Below are positions 19,050 to 31,202 of a stretch of DNA of 64,000 bases, one piece after another. Source of the DNA: Caecitellus pseudoparvulus (lineage: Eukaryota > Bigyra: Bicosoecida). The position numbers were made by a program, and so were the translations under genes. Position 1 is the stretch's first letter, and each line of letters opens with the position of its first letter. The stretch is from positions 1 to 64,000 of the forward strand of contig CBFFRQ010000084.1 of NCBI GenBank assembly GCA_965644315.1, written 5' to 3'. The notes under the pieces are model-generated. The model ran no database searches, had not been told where the DNA came from, and saw only the letters and a list, made by a program, of their open reading frames with translations.

Positions 19050-21734
19050 TCACTGCATGGGCTGGGCCCCTGTGCCTGGGAAGGCGTCGGGCGTGGGGGT
19101 GTCTGTCAGCCACAGCTCCAGCAGCCCTCCACCGCTGATCTGCGCATGCTGCAGAAACGGCTGCGTCAGAACCTCGCCGTTCCACGCTGCACGCGCAATG
19201 TACACATTCCCCGTCACAGGCGGTACGGTGCGCAGCAGATCTGTCGTTTGCGTCGACCAGCGGCCAGGAGTCGTTCGGTGAGAACGGGCCGCTGCGCGCG
19301 CCTGCGCTGCGAGTGGTGCCAAGTGCTCTGCAACGCAGGAAGCGGCAGCTTGACTTGGCTGGCGGGCCTCGCCGGCAGCTTCCATGCAGCGCAACAGCTG
19401 GGCAGTGGGGGGAGGGGGCCTTGGATGGGACACACTGGACTGCGGGAAGGACACCTCCGTCCAGTTGTGTGCCAGGATGGCCAGTGTGCCGCCAGAGGGC
19501 AGGGTGAAGTTCAAAGCCGGCAGCGCAGGCGTGCTGAGTGTGAACGTGGAAGTGCCAGTCAAAGGGTACAGCCCTGCGATGCCCCACACGGCCCATGCAG
19601 ACATAGTGCCATAGTCATCGTTGCCTGGGATGCCGCCAGGCCCAGCGTTGTACACCTGCCCGGAGGAGAGAATCCACCGAGTCCAGAACTGCGTGAGGGG
19701 CGCGAATTCCGCAGCCTTCCCCGGCGCAGACATCCAGTTGAACAGCCACGGCTCCAGCAAGTCCGGCTCGTTCCCACCCCAATAGTACGGGTTGGGCAGC
19801 GTCGTGCCCCCCACCCAGTTTGGCGTCGAGGCGAAGACGGCCGCCAACGCAGCAGCTGCACCAGCGTGCCCCGGTGTGGCCGAGTCTGCGAACAGCTGCA
19901 CCAGGCCAGGAATGTCCCCTGGCACAAAGTACGTCCACTGCAGGGCATCCCCTTCCGTGTACCCTGTCGGGATGGGGTATGGCAGGGCGGGGTCCACTGG
20001 GCAGGCCCAGGAGCCGTTGGCGTGGCGCGGGCACATGAGCTGGTGTGAGGGGGACCAGACGTTGGCGTAGTCCTGGGCCAACTTGCGCAGCACACCCAAC
20101 TCGCCACTGGGAACACCTGCAGCTTCACCCAGCACCAGCGTGGCTGCGGCGTCGAAAGCCAGCGCCAGCGTGCGGCTCGCACCGATGTGGTCCGACGCAG
20201 GCACGAAACCCCGCTGCAACATGCCATGTTGCTGCGCTTTGCCCACGACTGAGGCATTTGCGGCAGCGAAAATGTCACCGCAGGACACACCAGTGCCACC
20301 CCAAGCGTCACAGCCAAGTTTCAACACGGCGTCGGCCATGAGGGGCACGCCGTGGGAGCCAATCATGCAGCCAGTGTACACGTTCGCGAGCGGCCAGACA
20401 GGGAGACTGCCGCCCATGCGAGCCGCAGTGACGAGGCTCCACACGGCATCCCGGGCCACAGTGGGGTGGAACAGGCTCATGAGGGGGGCGTGGGTGCGGT
20501 GTGTGTCCCACAGGGACATGTCTGACAGGGCACGCACGCCGCTGGGCGCAGTGCCCACACCACCTCCGAACGCCGGGAACTGCCCCCCACCCTCAGTGTA
20601 CGTGGACGGTGCCTGCACAGTGCGGTACCAGGCTGCTGCAAGGATGGCCAATGTGGCCTGGGAGGGCGCCCCAGCGCCCTGCTGCAGCGTGGGGGGCGCC
20701 GCAGGCGAAACAGTCGCAAAGTGGCCCGCCCACTGCTTCTGCGCACCAGCCACGGCCGCTGGGAAGGGCATGCATGCTTGGTTGGGAGGGCACTGGTCAG
20801 ACGCCAGGGTTTCCACTGCATGTTGTGCTGAGAGGAAGCTCAGGGCGCTGCGGAAGGTCCACGTGGCGTTGCCGGAATCGGCCAGCAGGGTGGCGCTGGC
20901 GCCAAGAGATCCGGAAGTCGTGTTCACTCCCCACTGGGAAGCCAGGGCCACGCCCGGCACGGATGCGCCGTCTTTCCACCCTGATAGTGCAAACGGGGCG
21001 CCCTGGGCGTCCAGCCGAGCGTGCAGCCACATGGGCAGAAAGCCGGAAGTCGCCCTGCCTGACAGTGACCCGTGGAAGTGCACGCTGGCGCTGAGGCGGG
21101 CCAGGGAGCACTGGGAGGCCGTGCCGTTCGCACACAGCACTTGCACGGAAGCAAAGCGGCAGGCAGCCGCCTGGCCCGTCACAGAGTGGCAGACATCCAG
21201 GAGCAGTGCCCGAGCAGGTCGCGCTGTTTGCCTCACGTGCAGCATGCCGCTGTGCGTGCCGGTGGCGGTGGCAGACACGACAGCACCGACATCAGGGAGC
21301 GCCACGGAGTACAAGCCCGGCACTGCCACCTCCTGTGTATGGGTGAAGCGCGTGGCGTAGCAGGAGCGCGAGAAGCAGCTGGAGGCGTTGGCGGTGACCA
21401 TGACGCCAAAGTTGCCCAAGTCGCCCACGCCAGCGCCCACGGTGTGCGTGTGCGAGAAGGCAGCGATGTGGCTATCGTCGTAAGCATACCCCCCGTAGTG
21501 CTGGAAGGGCAGGTCCAGGAAGGAGGTCGTGTCAGGCCCCAGGCGCAGGACGCCAAAAGGCACCTGCACACCAGGCAGCTGAGCGCCAGCGCCGAAGCCG
21601 AACCCGCCTGTGCCCCACGTGAGATCGGCAAGACCCATGAGATCCACGTGGCTGGGTGTAGGTGGGGACGCCGCAACAAGACACCCCATCACGAGTGCTG
21701 CCGCAGCCAAGCCCGCCAGCGACGTGTGCGACAT
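19050..21734 (-). CDS. Secreted GH92 alpha-mannosidase
   Basis: One exon, 894 aa from ATG 21734. The start is followed by a signal peptide (MSHTSLAGLAAAALVMGCLV). The glycoside hydrolase family 92 pattern is clear: WGTGGFGFGAGAQLPG, VPFGVLRLGPDT, HYGGYAYDDSHIAAFSHTH, and in the catalytic half YWGGNEPDLLEPWLFNW and GIPGNDDYGTMSAWAVWGIA. GH92 enzymes are calcium-dependent exo-mannosidases, usually of alpha-1,2 linkages; the GNDD-x-G acidic cluster belongs to that active site. The protein probably acts in the secretory path, a digestive vacuole or outside the cell, trimming mannose from glycoproteins. GH92 is commonest in Bacteroidetes but also occurs in fungi and protists. There is no intron, which could reflect old lateral acquisition, though base composition matches the neighbours. 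Confidence 0.88.
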   Translation of the reverse strand: MSHTSLAGLAAAALVMGCLVAASPPTPSHVDLMGLADLTWGTGGFGFGAGAQLPGVQVPFGVLRLGPDTTSFLDLPFQHYGGYAYDDSHIAAFSHTHTVGAGVGDLGNFGVMVTANASSCFSRSCYATRFTHTQEVAVPGLYSVALPDVGAVVSATATGTHSGMLHVRQTARPARALLLDVCHSVTGQAAACRFASVQVLCANGTASQCSLARLSASVHFHGSLSGRATSGFLPMWLHARLDAQGAPFALSGWKDGASVPGVALASQWGVNTTSGSLGASATLLADSGNATWTFRSALSFLSAQHAVETLASDQCPPNQACMPFPAAVAGAQKQWAGHFATVSPAAPPTLQQGAGAPSQATLAILAAAWYRTVQAPSTYTEGGGQFPAFGGGVGTAPSGVRALSDMSLWDTHRTHAPLMSLFHPTVARDAVWSLVTAARMGGSLPVWPLANVYTGCMIGSHGVPLMADAVLKLGCDAWGGTGVSCGDIFAAANASVVGKAQQHGMLQRGFVPASDHIGASRTLALAFDAAATLVLGEAAGVPSGELGVLRKLAQDYANVWSPSHQLMCPRHANGSWACPVDPALPYPIPTGYTEGDALQWTYFVPGDIPGLVQLFADSATPGHAGAAAALAAVFASTPNWVGGTTLPNPYYWGGNEPDLLEPWLFNWMSAPGKAAEFAPLTQFWTRWILSSGQVYNAGPGGIPGNDDYGTMSAWAVWGIAGLYPLTGTSTFTLSTPALPALNFTLPSGGTLAILAHNWTEVSFPQSSVSHPRPPPPTAQLLRCMEAAGEARQPSQAAASCVAEHLAPLAAQARAAARSHRTTPGRWSTQTTDLLRTVPPVTGNVYIARAAWNGEVLTQPFLQHAQISGGGLLELWLTDTPTPDAFPGTGAQPMQ

Positions 21735-23030
<1,296 letters not shown>

Positions 23031-23284
23031 GCGTCGTCTCTGTTGACTCGGTTTGTTGAAGGAGGGAGTGGGCGTGGACATGCCGTGGTGTAGCTGGACT
23101 GCTGTCGGTGGTCAATGCATTCGGGATGTGCCGGGCACAATCCACAGCCTCCGACTGGGAGCAGGTAGCGCTGGACAACACACACCAATTTTGTAGTGGC
23201 ATGCATCCTTCCTCTTGTGCCCGGGCAGAGCTTTGTGTCCTGTAACGAGCGTATTGTGCGGGGAAACGTGGACGAAACGCCGCC

Positions 23285-23829
23285 ATGCGTCTTTCGGCCC
23301 TGTTCACGGGCAACCCCCACTTTGTGAACTTGTTTGTCCTGACAACTGTGGGCGTGGGCATTCCCATGGCGTACATGGCGGCATATGGCCCTTCTGAAGA
23401 CGAGAAGGAGCGCCGGTCGGTGAGTTCCAGAAGACACACGCATGTGCCTGGCGTGCACAGGCGGCAGCGGCGCACCGCCTGCTCGGGGCCCTGCACCCCC
23501 CCACCTACCCCCTGCAGATCGAGCACATCCCAGATCACAAGGCAGCCGCCCAGCGCACGGCTGAGTTCGGGCGTTTCCTCACCGTCTCCGACTCCAAGGA
23601 GATGGATGACGTGTACATGGACCTCCTGCGGTCAGGGGCTTCCTCCCCCGCCAAGCGACGCCAGGCCGTGTACGGCAAGCTGGGCGAGGCGGAGAAGCAG
23701 CAGAGGGACGCCGCCCTGGCCAAGCGGTACGGCTTGGAGGCGTTGCCAGCTCACGCAGGAGCTGGTGCGAGCAAGGCTGACGGCGAGAACGCGCCAGTGA
23801 CGCCCACCACCCCCGTGCCGACAGTGTGA
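23285..23829 (+). CDS. Small single-pass membrane protein of unknown function
   Basis: Two exons, 23285-23419 and 23518-23829 (intron 98 nt, gtgagt ... ctgcag), give 148 aa. Residues 12-35 form one hydrophobic helix (HFVNLFVLTTVGVGIPMAYM); the rest is charged and probably helical, with EHIPDHKAAAQRTAEFGRFL and ASSPAKRRQAVYGKLGEAEK. A short N-terminus before one helix and a basic matrix-like tail would suit a mitochondrial inner-membrane assembly factor, but I cannot assign a family. The leader carries GAAACGCC immediately before the ATG (23271-23278). It lies between two translation genes on the same strand. Confidence 0.65.
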
Positions 23830-24082
23830 GGGCGCTGCGTGGCTTTCCATGCCGACCACATGCTCCCAAGCCAGAAATGCGCTCTCTCTTTTGACCTGCG
23901 CTGTGGCGAGCCAGGTTGACTTGACTTGAGAAAGACTGCCCCCCCCACACGCACCCCTCACGGAGAGTGCCCGACGTGACACATGCTCGCACTTCGGCAC
24001 TTTCAAACACTCCCAACACACTGCACCGTGACAATGCACTGCGTGTGCTCCTGTCGTGTCTCGCGCCCTGCCAGCTGCCACC

Positions 24083-25687
24083 ATGTCTGCTCTGGTAAGT
24101 TCCGCAGGCAGTCACGCCGGCAGCATCTTTCTCGCCAGCCTGCCGTGCTGGGCGCTGGAGCGGTGGGCAGCCTGCCCTTCCTGTGTTATGTGTTGTGCAC
24201 ACGCCCTCCCCTCGCCCCGCAGACTCTGTACTCCTTCCCCGGGGACTTCCGTGCCCTGAAGGCGCTGATTGCCGCTCAGGTGAACGGCGTGGCTGTTGAG
24301 ACCCCCGAGTTCGACCTGGCCACCGACGGCAAGAGCGAGGCATTCCTGGCCAAGAGCCCTCTGGGCAAGGTGCCCCTGCTGGAGACCGCCAAGGGTGCGT
24401 GCCGCGCGCAGCGCTGGCTGCTGACTGGTCAAACCCCGCACTGTCTCGGGCCTGTTCCTGCACAGGCTGCATCCACGAGAGCAACGCCATCGCGCGCTAC
24501 ATCGCCCGCATCCGTGGTGACACCCAGCTCATGGGCCACTCTTTCTTCGAGCAGGTGAGTGCCGTGTGCGTGGCGGGCGCGCGTACCTGGCGCTGGCGCA
24601 CGTTTTCCCGCCGCGCGGCCTGTGATGGTGTGCGCAGGGCAAGGTTGACGCGTGGCTGGACTTCGTCTCCCACGAGCTGGAGGTGCCCGCCACCCTGTGG
24701 GTGTACCCCGTCCTGGGCTACATCGCCTTCGACAAGAAGGTGCACGGCAAGGCCGTCGCCGACGTGCACAAGGCTCTGGGCGTGCTGAACAAGCACCTCA
24801 CCGCCGCCACCTACCTTGTGGGGCACCACGTCACCCTGGCCGACATCGTCGCCGTCGCAGCCCTGCTGTACCCCTTCAAGCTGGTGCTGTCCCCCGAGCA
24901 CCTGGCTGCGTACCCCGCCGTGCAGCGCTGGTTCCTCACCTGCGTCAACACGCCTGCCTTCAAGGCTGTACTGGGTGATGTGATCCTGGCCCAGACTGAG
25001 CAGCTGGCCAAGGCCAACAAGACCCCCACTGCCGTCCCCGGCAAGGGCAAGGGCAAGGGCAAGGGTGGCGCTGCTGCCGGTGGTAAGAAGGGCGGTAAGA
25101 AGGGTGGCAAGAAGGGTGGCGACAAGAAGGCCGCTGCCCCCGCCCCCGCCGCTGCAGCCGCCGCCGCGGAGGCCCCCAAGCCCAAGCCCCCCAAGCCTTT
25201 CGAGGGCCTGCCCAAGGGCAACATGGACATGGACGCCTTCAAGCGCCACTACTCCAACGCGCCTTACGACGCCAACCGCGAGCGTGACTACTACGCCACC
25301 ATCCCCCCCTTCTTCAAGGACATCTACGACCCCGAGGCGTACTCCATCTGGACTTGCGACTACAACTTCAACGAGGAGAACACCATGGACTTCACCACCT
25401 CCAACCTGGTGTCCGGCTTCATCCAGCGCTCCGACGCCATCCGCAAGGGCGCCTTCGGCACCATGCTGATCCTGGGCGACAAGGCCCCCTTCAAGATCAC
25501 CGGCTGCTGGATGTTCCACGGCCAGACCAACAAGGAGATCCTGGAGCACAACCCCGACGCGGAGTACTACACCTGGACCAAGCTGGACACCTCCGACCCT
25601 GCCGTGCAGGAGCGCGTGGCGCACTACTGGTGCACCGTGGACAAGTTCGAGGGTGAGACTGTGTACGACAGCAAGCTGTTCAAGTGA
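24083..25687 (+). CDS. Translation elongation factor eEF1B gamma
   Basis: Four exons, 24083-24094, 24223-24394, 24466-24554 and 24638-25687, give 440 aa; donors are gtaagt, gtgcgt and gtgagt. The first coding exon is just four codons (MSAL). The N-terminal half is a GST-like fold (TLYSFPGDFRALKALIAAQ, ESNAIARYIARI, TYLVGHHVTLADIVAVAALL). The C-terminal half is the EF1G domain (TIPPFFKDIYDPEAYSIW, CWMFHGQTNKEILEHNPDAE, YDSKLF). A linker of repeated Gly-Lys units and Ala/Pro runs joins them at about residues 220-265, more repetitive than usual. The protein scaffolds the eEF1B exchange complex that recharges eEF1A with GTP. Codon use is strongly biased, as expected for high expression. Confidence 0.95.
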
Positions 25688-25977
25688 GCACCCCCCCTCA
25701 CGGCGCACACCCTCATGGGTGTCACATGCAATGCACGAGTGCAATGCAGGGTGTGCAGACGAGGCATATCGCAAAAAATACTCGCGTACCACGCACAGAG
25801 GCGCGCCTGTCTCACACTTACGCTTGAGTTTGCAAGGTCGCCTCGACCCCTCACTTCACACGGGCGCGCAGGCCGCCGACTGCTGCCGAGCGCGCGCTCC
25901 CGGCGCACGCTGAGTCAGACCCCCCACCGTCTGTAGTGTGCTGCCTGCATTTGCCCTGAGCAGTGCCTGCCGCCAGC

Positions 25978-28900
25978 ATGGCTACGCCGCCCAGCGCGAG
26001 CTCCATTGCAGCGGCTGCTGCGGGGAATGTGCCAGGGCCACCGTCACCCAGCACACGCCCACGCAGCCCAAAGGGGGGCGCAAGAGGCGCTGTTTCCTTC
26101 TTCGATGAGGACGATGAGCAGCTGCCCGAGCCAGCACCCTCGGCCAAGGCCGGGCCTGCGCCGCGTGGCGGACTTGCTGCGGGCTCACGGCACGGTGCAG
26201 GCATGCAGAAGCAGCCCACCGCAACGCTGGCTGCGGTGGACGAGGGGAGCGGGGACGGGGCAGGGGGCAGACGGGCTCCCTCCCTCGCCAATGTGTGCGT
26301 GCTTGCAGCTCAGCGTGGCGCCGCTGTGCGCGTTGGTGTCTGCGCGTGAAACGCCGGGCTCGTCGCTGTCCCGGCAACGCCAGGCGCCACCCCGCCGACG
26401 CATTGCCGCCGCCCCAGCACGCCACACCGCCGTTGCATTCACAGGGGACGGCGCAGTTCCATGCGCAGGCGGCGGGAGTCCTTTGCCTCGCAGTTCAAGG
26501 CGGCAACCGGCGCAACAGAGGCGTCTGCGGCCACCTCCAGCACCACCATGCTGATGCAGTCCCAGAGCAGCACCGCACGGCAGCAAAACGTGCACAAGGC
26601 CAAGCACCAGTACATTGTGGGGAAGCTGCTGTCAGACCGCGTGGGCAAGGCGCGCCAGCCGCGCTCAGCCAGCCGCTTCACTGTCATGCACAACCGCAAC
26701 ACGGGAGAGATGCTGGGCCTGCCAGTGCGAGAAGGGCTGCAGTCCCTGTACAAGATCGCCCGCGACAAGTCCATTGCGGAGTGCCTGCTGTTTGTGCTGC
26801 TGCTGGCCTGCTTCATCATCTCCTGCACGCTGTTGTTCCCCGTGCACAAGATGTACGGCTCTGCCGCCGCCATCTCTGACCTCATCCTGGACGAGGAGTT
26901 CCCTGGCGCCCAGTACAAGAAGAACTTCTATGAGATCATGACGTACGACGAGTGGTGGACGTGGGCTCGAGGGCCGCTGCTGAACGGCCTGTATCCCACT
27001 GAGTTCTACAACGGCGAGCCCATCCCGCCCCTACAGCGCCCCTACGTTCTGGGGCTCTTTCGGGTGGTTGGCGGCGTTTCTTTCCGCCAGCTGCGCGTCA
27101 GCAATGACTCCTGCTCCGTGCGGCGCTTTGTGGAGAACTGCGTCGAGCGGTGCAAGCCTGCACAGCACCTGTGCAATGGTGATCAGAGCAAGTGGAGGCC
27201 CAACGTCACCCAGTGCGAGGCTGACTTGGGGCCGGGTGCTGGGCTGTGCTGTGAGGGGCGTTTTGACACCATTGGTGGCGTGTGCTACTCCGAGTTCACC
27301 AAGACGCGGCAGGACACTGAGCCCATGGTGCGGCCATCACGCACGTACTACTGGAGTGGCGACAACTCCAATGTGGAGGGTTTGTTCGGGTACGGCCCGG
27401 AGTACGGCACTGGCGGGTACGTCACCATTTTGGACCCCCTGAACCGCACCGCAGCAGAAGCCACCCTGACAGACATGTTCCACGACCGGTGGATCGACCC
27501 CGCGACACGCGCAGTGGTGGTGACGTTCTCCCTGTACAACACCCAGTCCCGCATCCTCAGCGTGTTCCGTGTTCTGACTGAGTTCTACCCCGACGGCAAC
27601 CTGGTGTCGTCTGTGAAAACGTACGGCGCGCCGCTGGTGGTGTACCAGGGCTTCATAGACAACCTGCGGCGCGTGGTGGAGATTTTCTTCGTACTCTGCT
27701 GGCTGTTCTACCTGCAAAAGGAGGCGAAGCGGCTGTACCACACGACACCCGGGCGGTCGCCGTGGATCAAGTTCAAGAGCTGGGCCTTCAAAGCCCGCAC
27801 GCTGTACGAACTGTCCTGGACGACGGTGGCGGCTGTGCTCATGGCGTACTACATCCAGTTCGTCCTGGCACCCGTGCGCACGAATTTCGACGTGAACTCG
27901 CCCGTGTTCGTGGACTACTTCCCGCTGGCAGAGGCGTTCATCATCACCGGCACCATCGCCGGTGGGCTGGGCCTCATGTTCGCACTGCAGCTGTTCCAGT
28001 ACCTCGGCATCTCCCGCCGCTTCATCATCGTGTGGCTGACGCTGTACCACGCCGCCAAGGACCTGGCCGCCTTTCTCGTCTCCTTCCTCGTCCTCGTATC
28101 CGGCTTCTCCTTCATGGGGGAGATGTTCTTCGGGCCCTGGATCGAAGGCTTCAGGGACTTCTGGTTCGCCGCATCCACGCTGCTGCGGTACCCCCTGGGT
28201 GACTTCCAGTACCTCACCCTGACGTCAGCGCGCCCCGGTGTCGCGTGGCTGTTCTTCACTCTGTACGTCGCCATGGTGTTCCTGGTGTGCATGAACCTCA
28301 TCATTGGCATCATCACCAAGTACTTCCAGGAAGTGCACGACGACCTCAAAACCAGCGACAAGTGGAAACAGAGCACCGTGTCCCTGGAAGCGGAAAAACT
28401 GGCCGCCTGTGCGCGGTGGTGGCGCCTGCGCCGGCGCATGGCACGGGACTACTGCGCAGTCACCTGCCAGACCGCCTTCCCTTCCTGCTGCCCCCTCATT
28501 TGCTGCAACGCACGTGTCAAGTGCTGTGTGGCGTCCTACGTTGACAGCACGGGGGATGACGGGGAGCACGTCGAGTTCAAAGGCACCAGTCTGCCGCGCG
28601 CACTGGGCGGCTCCGGCTCCAAGCGTTTCAGACGCGGCACCCTGACGCCCGGAGCCGCTGACATCCTGAACGAACCCACGAAGGAGGAACAAGAAAAGGA
28701 GAGCTCCAAGGCACACCGGTTCCTGCAGCGGCAGGACAGCCGGCGCCTGCCCACGCTGCGCCGGCGCGCCACGACGAACCGCAATTTGGACGTTTTCGAG
28801 CAGCAACGCATGGCCCACGCAGACCAGCTGGAGAAGGACAACGAGGGCATGGCCAACGAGGCTGAGTTCTTTGCCTTGCTACGGCGCTGCGCCCGCGCCG

Positions 28901-29757
28901 CAAAGCGGCTGCACGACATCAACTTGCTGCGCTACTTCGAACGCGTGTATGCGGAAAATGCGACGGACTTCTTGTACATCGGGCTCATGGAGCTGTGTGC
29001 CCTGACGCAGCCGGCGCGAGGTGGCGTGCACATGAACCCCGATGCCCTGGCTGTGCGCCTGCTGACTGCGTACACAAAGTGGAAGCGTGTCATCATCGCC
29101 GGGCCAGCTCGCATGCACATGCGGTATGCGGAGGAAGTCACCTCCTTCAAGGACGAAGTGCCCAAGTTCGAAGTGAAGAAAATCAGTCGCAAGAAGCTGG
29201 GCATGCGGCAGTCACGCATGCTGTACGTGGACGAGGGGCGTGGCTTGCTGTACGTCTTCGACAAGCTCATGCGCCTGCGCCGGCGCCTGCCCCTGACCCA
29301 GCTCATTCAAATCCGCCGAGACTTGCGCAACGCCTGCCGCGTGGCGTTGGTGTTCACGTCCCAGGGCGTGCCTCTGGACGACGAAGAGCTGTTTGGGGGA
29401 CTGGAGACTGTCCTGCGTGTGGAGTTCGGGCGCGGCGACCGTGTGGAGAAATTCGTCCGCGTTGTGCGCCGCGTGCGCATTGAACTGGCTGCTGAGTACG
29501 CACGTCTGCAAGCCCAGCTGGGAGCAGGCGCCTTGGAAGGCATGAACCAGCGCATGAAGGACATGGGGCGCAATGGCGACGCGCGCGGCCAGAGCAAGCG
29601 CTCGGGCCGGCGCAAGGCAAAACGGCGTGGTGCGGGCGGCAAAAACCGCTCCAAGGGCGGTGGCGCAGCACGCAAGGGTGGCTCCACCACAGAGGGCCTG
29701 TGGGACACTTTTGCCGAGGAGGAGGCGAAACAAGCCCTGATGCGTGGTGCGATGTAG
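25978..29757 (+). CDS. Polycystin-2-like (TRPP) cation channel
   Basis: Exons 25978-26294 and 26445-29757 are joined with a gtgcgt donor and a 150-nt intron; 1,209 aa. After a disordered N-terminus, the first helix is CLLFVLLLACFIISCTLLFP. The polycystin ectodomain follows, with YVLGLFRVVGGVSFRQLRVS and a Cys-rich insert (NCVERCKPAQHLC). The other helices include VVEIFFVLCWLFYL and AAFLVSFLVLVSGFSFMGEM. The pore segment is STLLRYPLGDFQYLTL, and the last helix is VCMNLIIGIITKYFQEV, parallel to PKD2. A long basic cytosolic tail with helical and Gly/Lys/Arg-rich regions follows. PKD2 channels conduct cations, often in cilia or at the cell surface. No EF-hand is evident. The intron contains GTGAAACGCC. 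Confidence 0.85.
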
Positions 29758-29842
29758 GCGCACGTGCCGCTGGCCTGCAATCATGTAATGCATTCTCTCT
29801 CGCTTGCGTGCGGGTCACTGTGCCGGCAACGCAGGCGGCGCG

Positions 29843-31015
29843 TCACTGCTGCTCCGCCTGCATCCAGTCGCCCTGCACGTCATCATTTACGGCTTCAGCG
29901 AAGAACAGTTTGCCCAGTTCGTAGGAGGAAATCATGATGGCGCAGGCGGGGGCCACTTTCGCCACCCGCGGCATGAGGCCGACAAACCACCCCCCCAGCC
30001 CCTCCCGAGCCAGAATGTTCCGCAGAATGGCCCATGTGTTCGTGGTGGCCGGCCCTGCCGCATGCGGCGCAGCCGACAACCCGTACAGTGCCGCCTGGCG
30101 CTGTGTCTTGACGACGTCAAACGGCGTGGTGGCGAACGCGGCGAGGCTGCCGGAGATGCTGCCGCAAGCAAATGCCAGGCAAAAGTGCGAGAGGGCCGAC
30201 GGCGCCGCCTCCTCCGGAGACAGGAACACGGGCGCCAGGGCCCGCTTGCTGGCCTCGTAGCCGCCCCAGTACATGGCGCTGAACGGCACGTCTCGCAGGA
30301 GTGTTGGTCCCAGCCCCCGCCACAGCCCCCCCACACCCCCGTGCTGTCGCACATCGGCACGAATGCTGGCCCAAATGCCCAGCGTGGAGGCGCGAGACTG
30401 CATCTTGGTGCGGATGAGCTCCAGCGGCGAGATGACGGTGGCTGCCGCCGTGCGAGCCAGTGCCCCTGCTGTCAGCGCAGCAACAGGGAGACCGCCCGTG
30501 GCGCCCTGATCACCCCACCGCCCCTCCAGTCGCAACTTCAACTCGTCATAGGCTGTGAAGTACAGCGCCGTGCTGGGCACAGCCATGACCAGGGCGGGGG
30601 ACAGCCCCGACCACAGGCTGCGCACGCCCTCAGATCGCGCGATGTGGACCATGGTGCCCAGCGTGCTGCCTTGCAGGCGCTGGCGTGCCAGCACCACGCG
30701 GCAGGCCGCTCGCTGGCAGTCCTCCACACACGCCACGGCGCAAGAGGCTGGCGTGCGACACACGGAAGCCTTCCGAGCACACGCCGCGGGCGTGGCCGGC
30801 GCAGGCTTGGCCTTGCAGCAGACAGGCAGGGAAGGCAGGGAGGGGGGTGGTTCGGCTGGAACGCCAGTCTGCATGCGGGTCTTCACCACATCCAGCGGCG
30901 TCGCGAACAGGTTGGTCAGCACGGCGCCGAAGATGGCAGACACTGCTTTCTGTCCTGTCGTGACGCACTCGGACGTCTCGGCGGCCTGCTGTGCCGGCGT
31001 GCGTGTGGAGGCCAT
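29843..31015 (-). CDS. Mitochondrial carrier, SLC25A39/SLC25A40 type
   Basis: One exon, 390 aa from ATG 31015. Three carrier repeats are seen: PLDVVKTRMQ (40-49), ISPLELIRTKMQ and TTPFDVVKTQRQ. Diagnostic matches to SLC25A39/40 (yeast Mtm1) are SLWSGLSPALVMAVPSTALY, LWRGLGPTLLRDVPFSAMYW and LMPRVAKVAPACAIMISSYE. These carriers import glutathione into mitochondria, and Mtm1 affects manganese and iron-sulfur enzymes. The loop after the first repeat holds eight cysteines (residues 66, 67, 79, 86, 92, 96, 100, 105). In animal SLC25A39 a cysteine loop at this place binds an iron-sulfur cluster that tunes protein stability. The gene's last codons lie 85 bp from the convergent channel gene. Confidence 0.85.
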   Translation of the reverse strand: MASTRTPAQQAAETSECVTTGQKAVSAIFGAVLTNLFATPLDVVKTRMQTGVPAEPPPSLPSLPVCCKAKPAPATPAACARKASVCRTPASCAVACVEDCQRAACRVVLARQRLQGSTLGTMVHIARSEGVRSLWSGLSPALVMAVPSTALYFTAYDELKLRLEGRWGDQGATGGLPVAALTAGALARTAAATVISPLELIRTKMQSRASTLGIWASIRADVRQHGGVGGLWRGLGPTLLRDVPFSAMYWGGYEASKRALAPVFLSPEEAAPSALSHFCLAFACGSISGSLAAFATTPFDVVKTQRQAALYGLSAAPHAAGPATTNTWAILRNILAREGLGGWFVGLMPRVAKVAPACAIMISSYELGKLFFAEAVNDDVQGDWMQAEQQ

Positions 31016-31202
31016 GACGTGATACCCCCTGCGGAAATTGAGCCACGCACGCGGACGCCCGCCGACGCACAGTGCCCGCGCGGCGTGAAGTGGCGCACAA
31101 ACGTGACCAGCCACTGCAAATCTGAACGATTCTCAGTGCCTAGGGGGGTGTTGCATGCAATGACATTGTGACGGAAGCGTGTCGCTGCCGGCAGGCGCCT
31201 GA

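Noticed and set aside
19050-21734. Recent bacterial transfer of the GH92 gene
   Set aside because: The gene lacks introns, but its base and codon use match the neighbours, it has a eukaryote-compatible signal peptide, and several neighbouring host genes are also intronless.
25020-25160. A tandem repeat or satellite in eEF1B-gamma
   Set aside because: The repetition is in-frame Gly-Lys and Ala/Pro coding sequence of the known flexible linker, not a separate DNA repeat.
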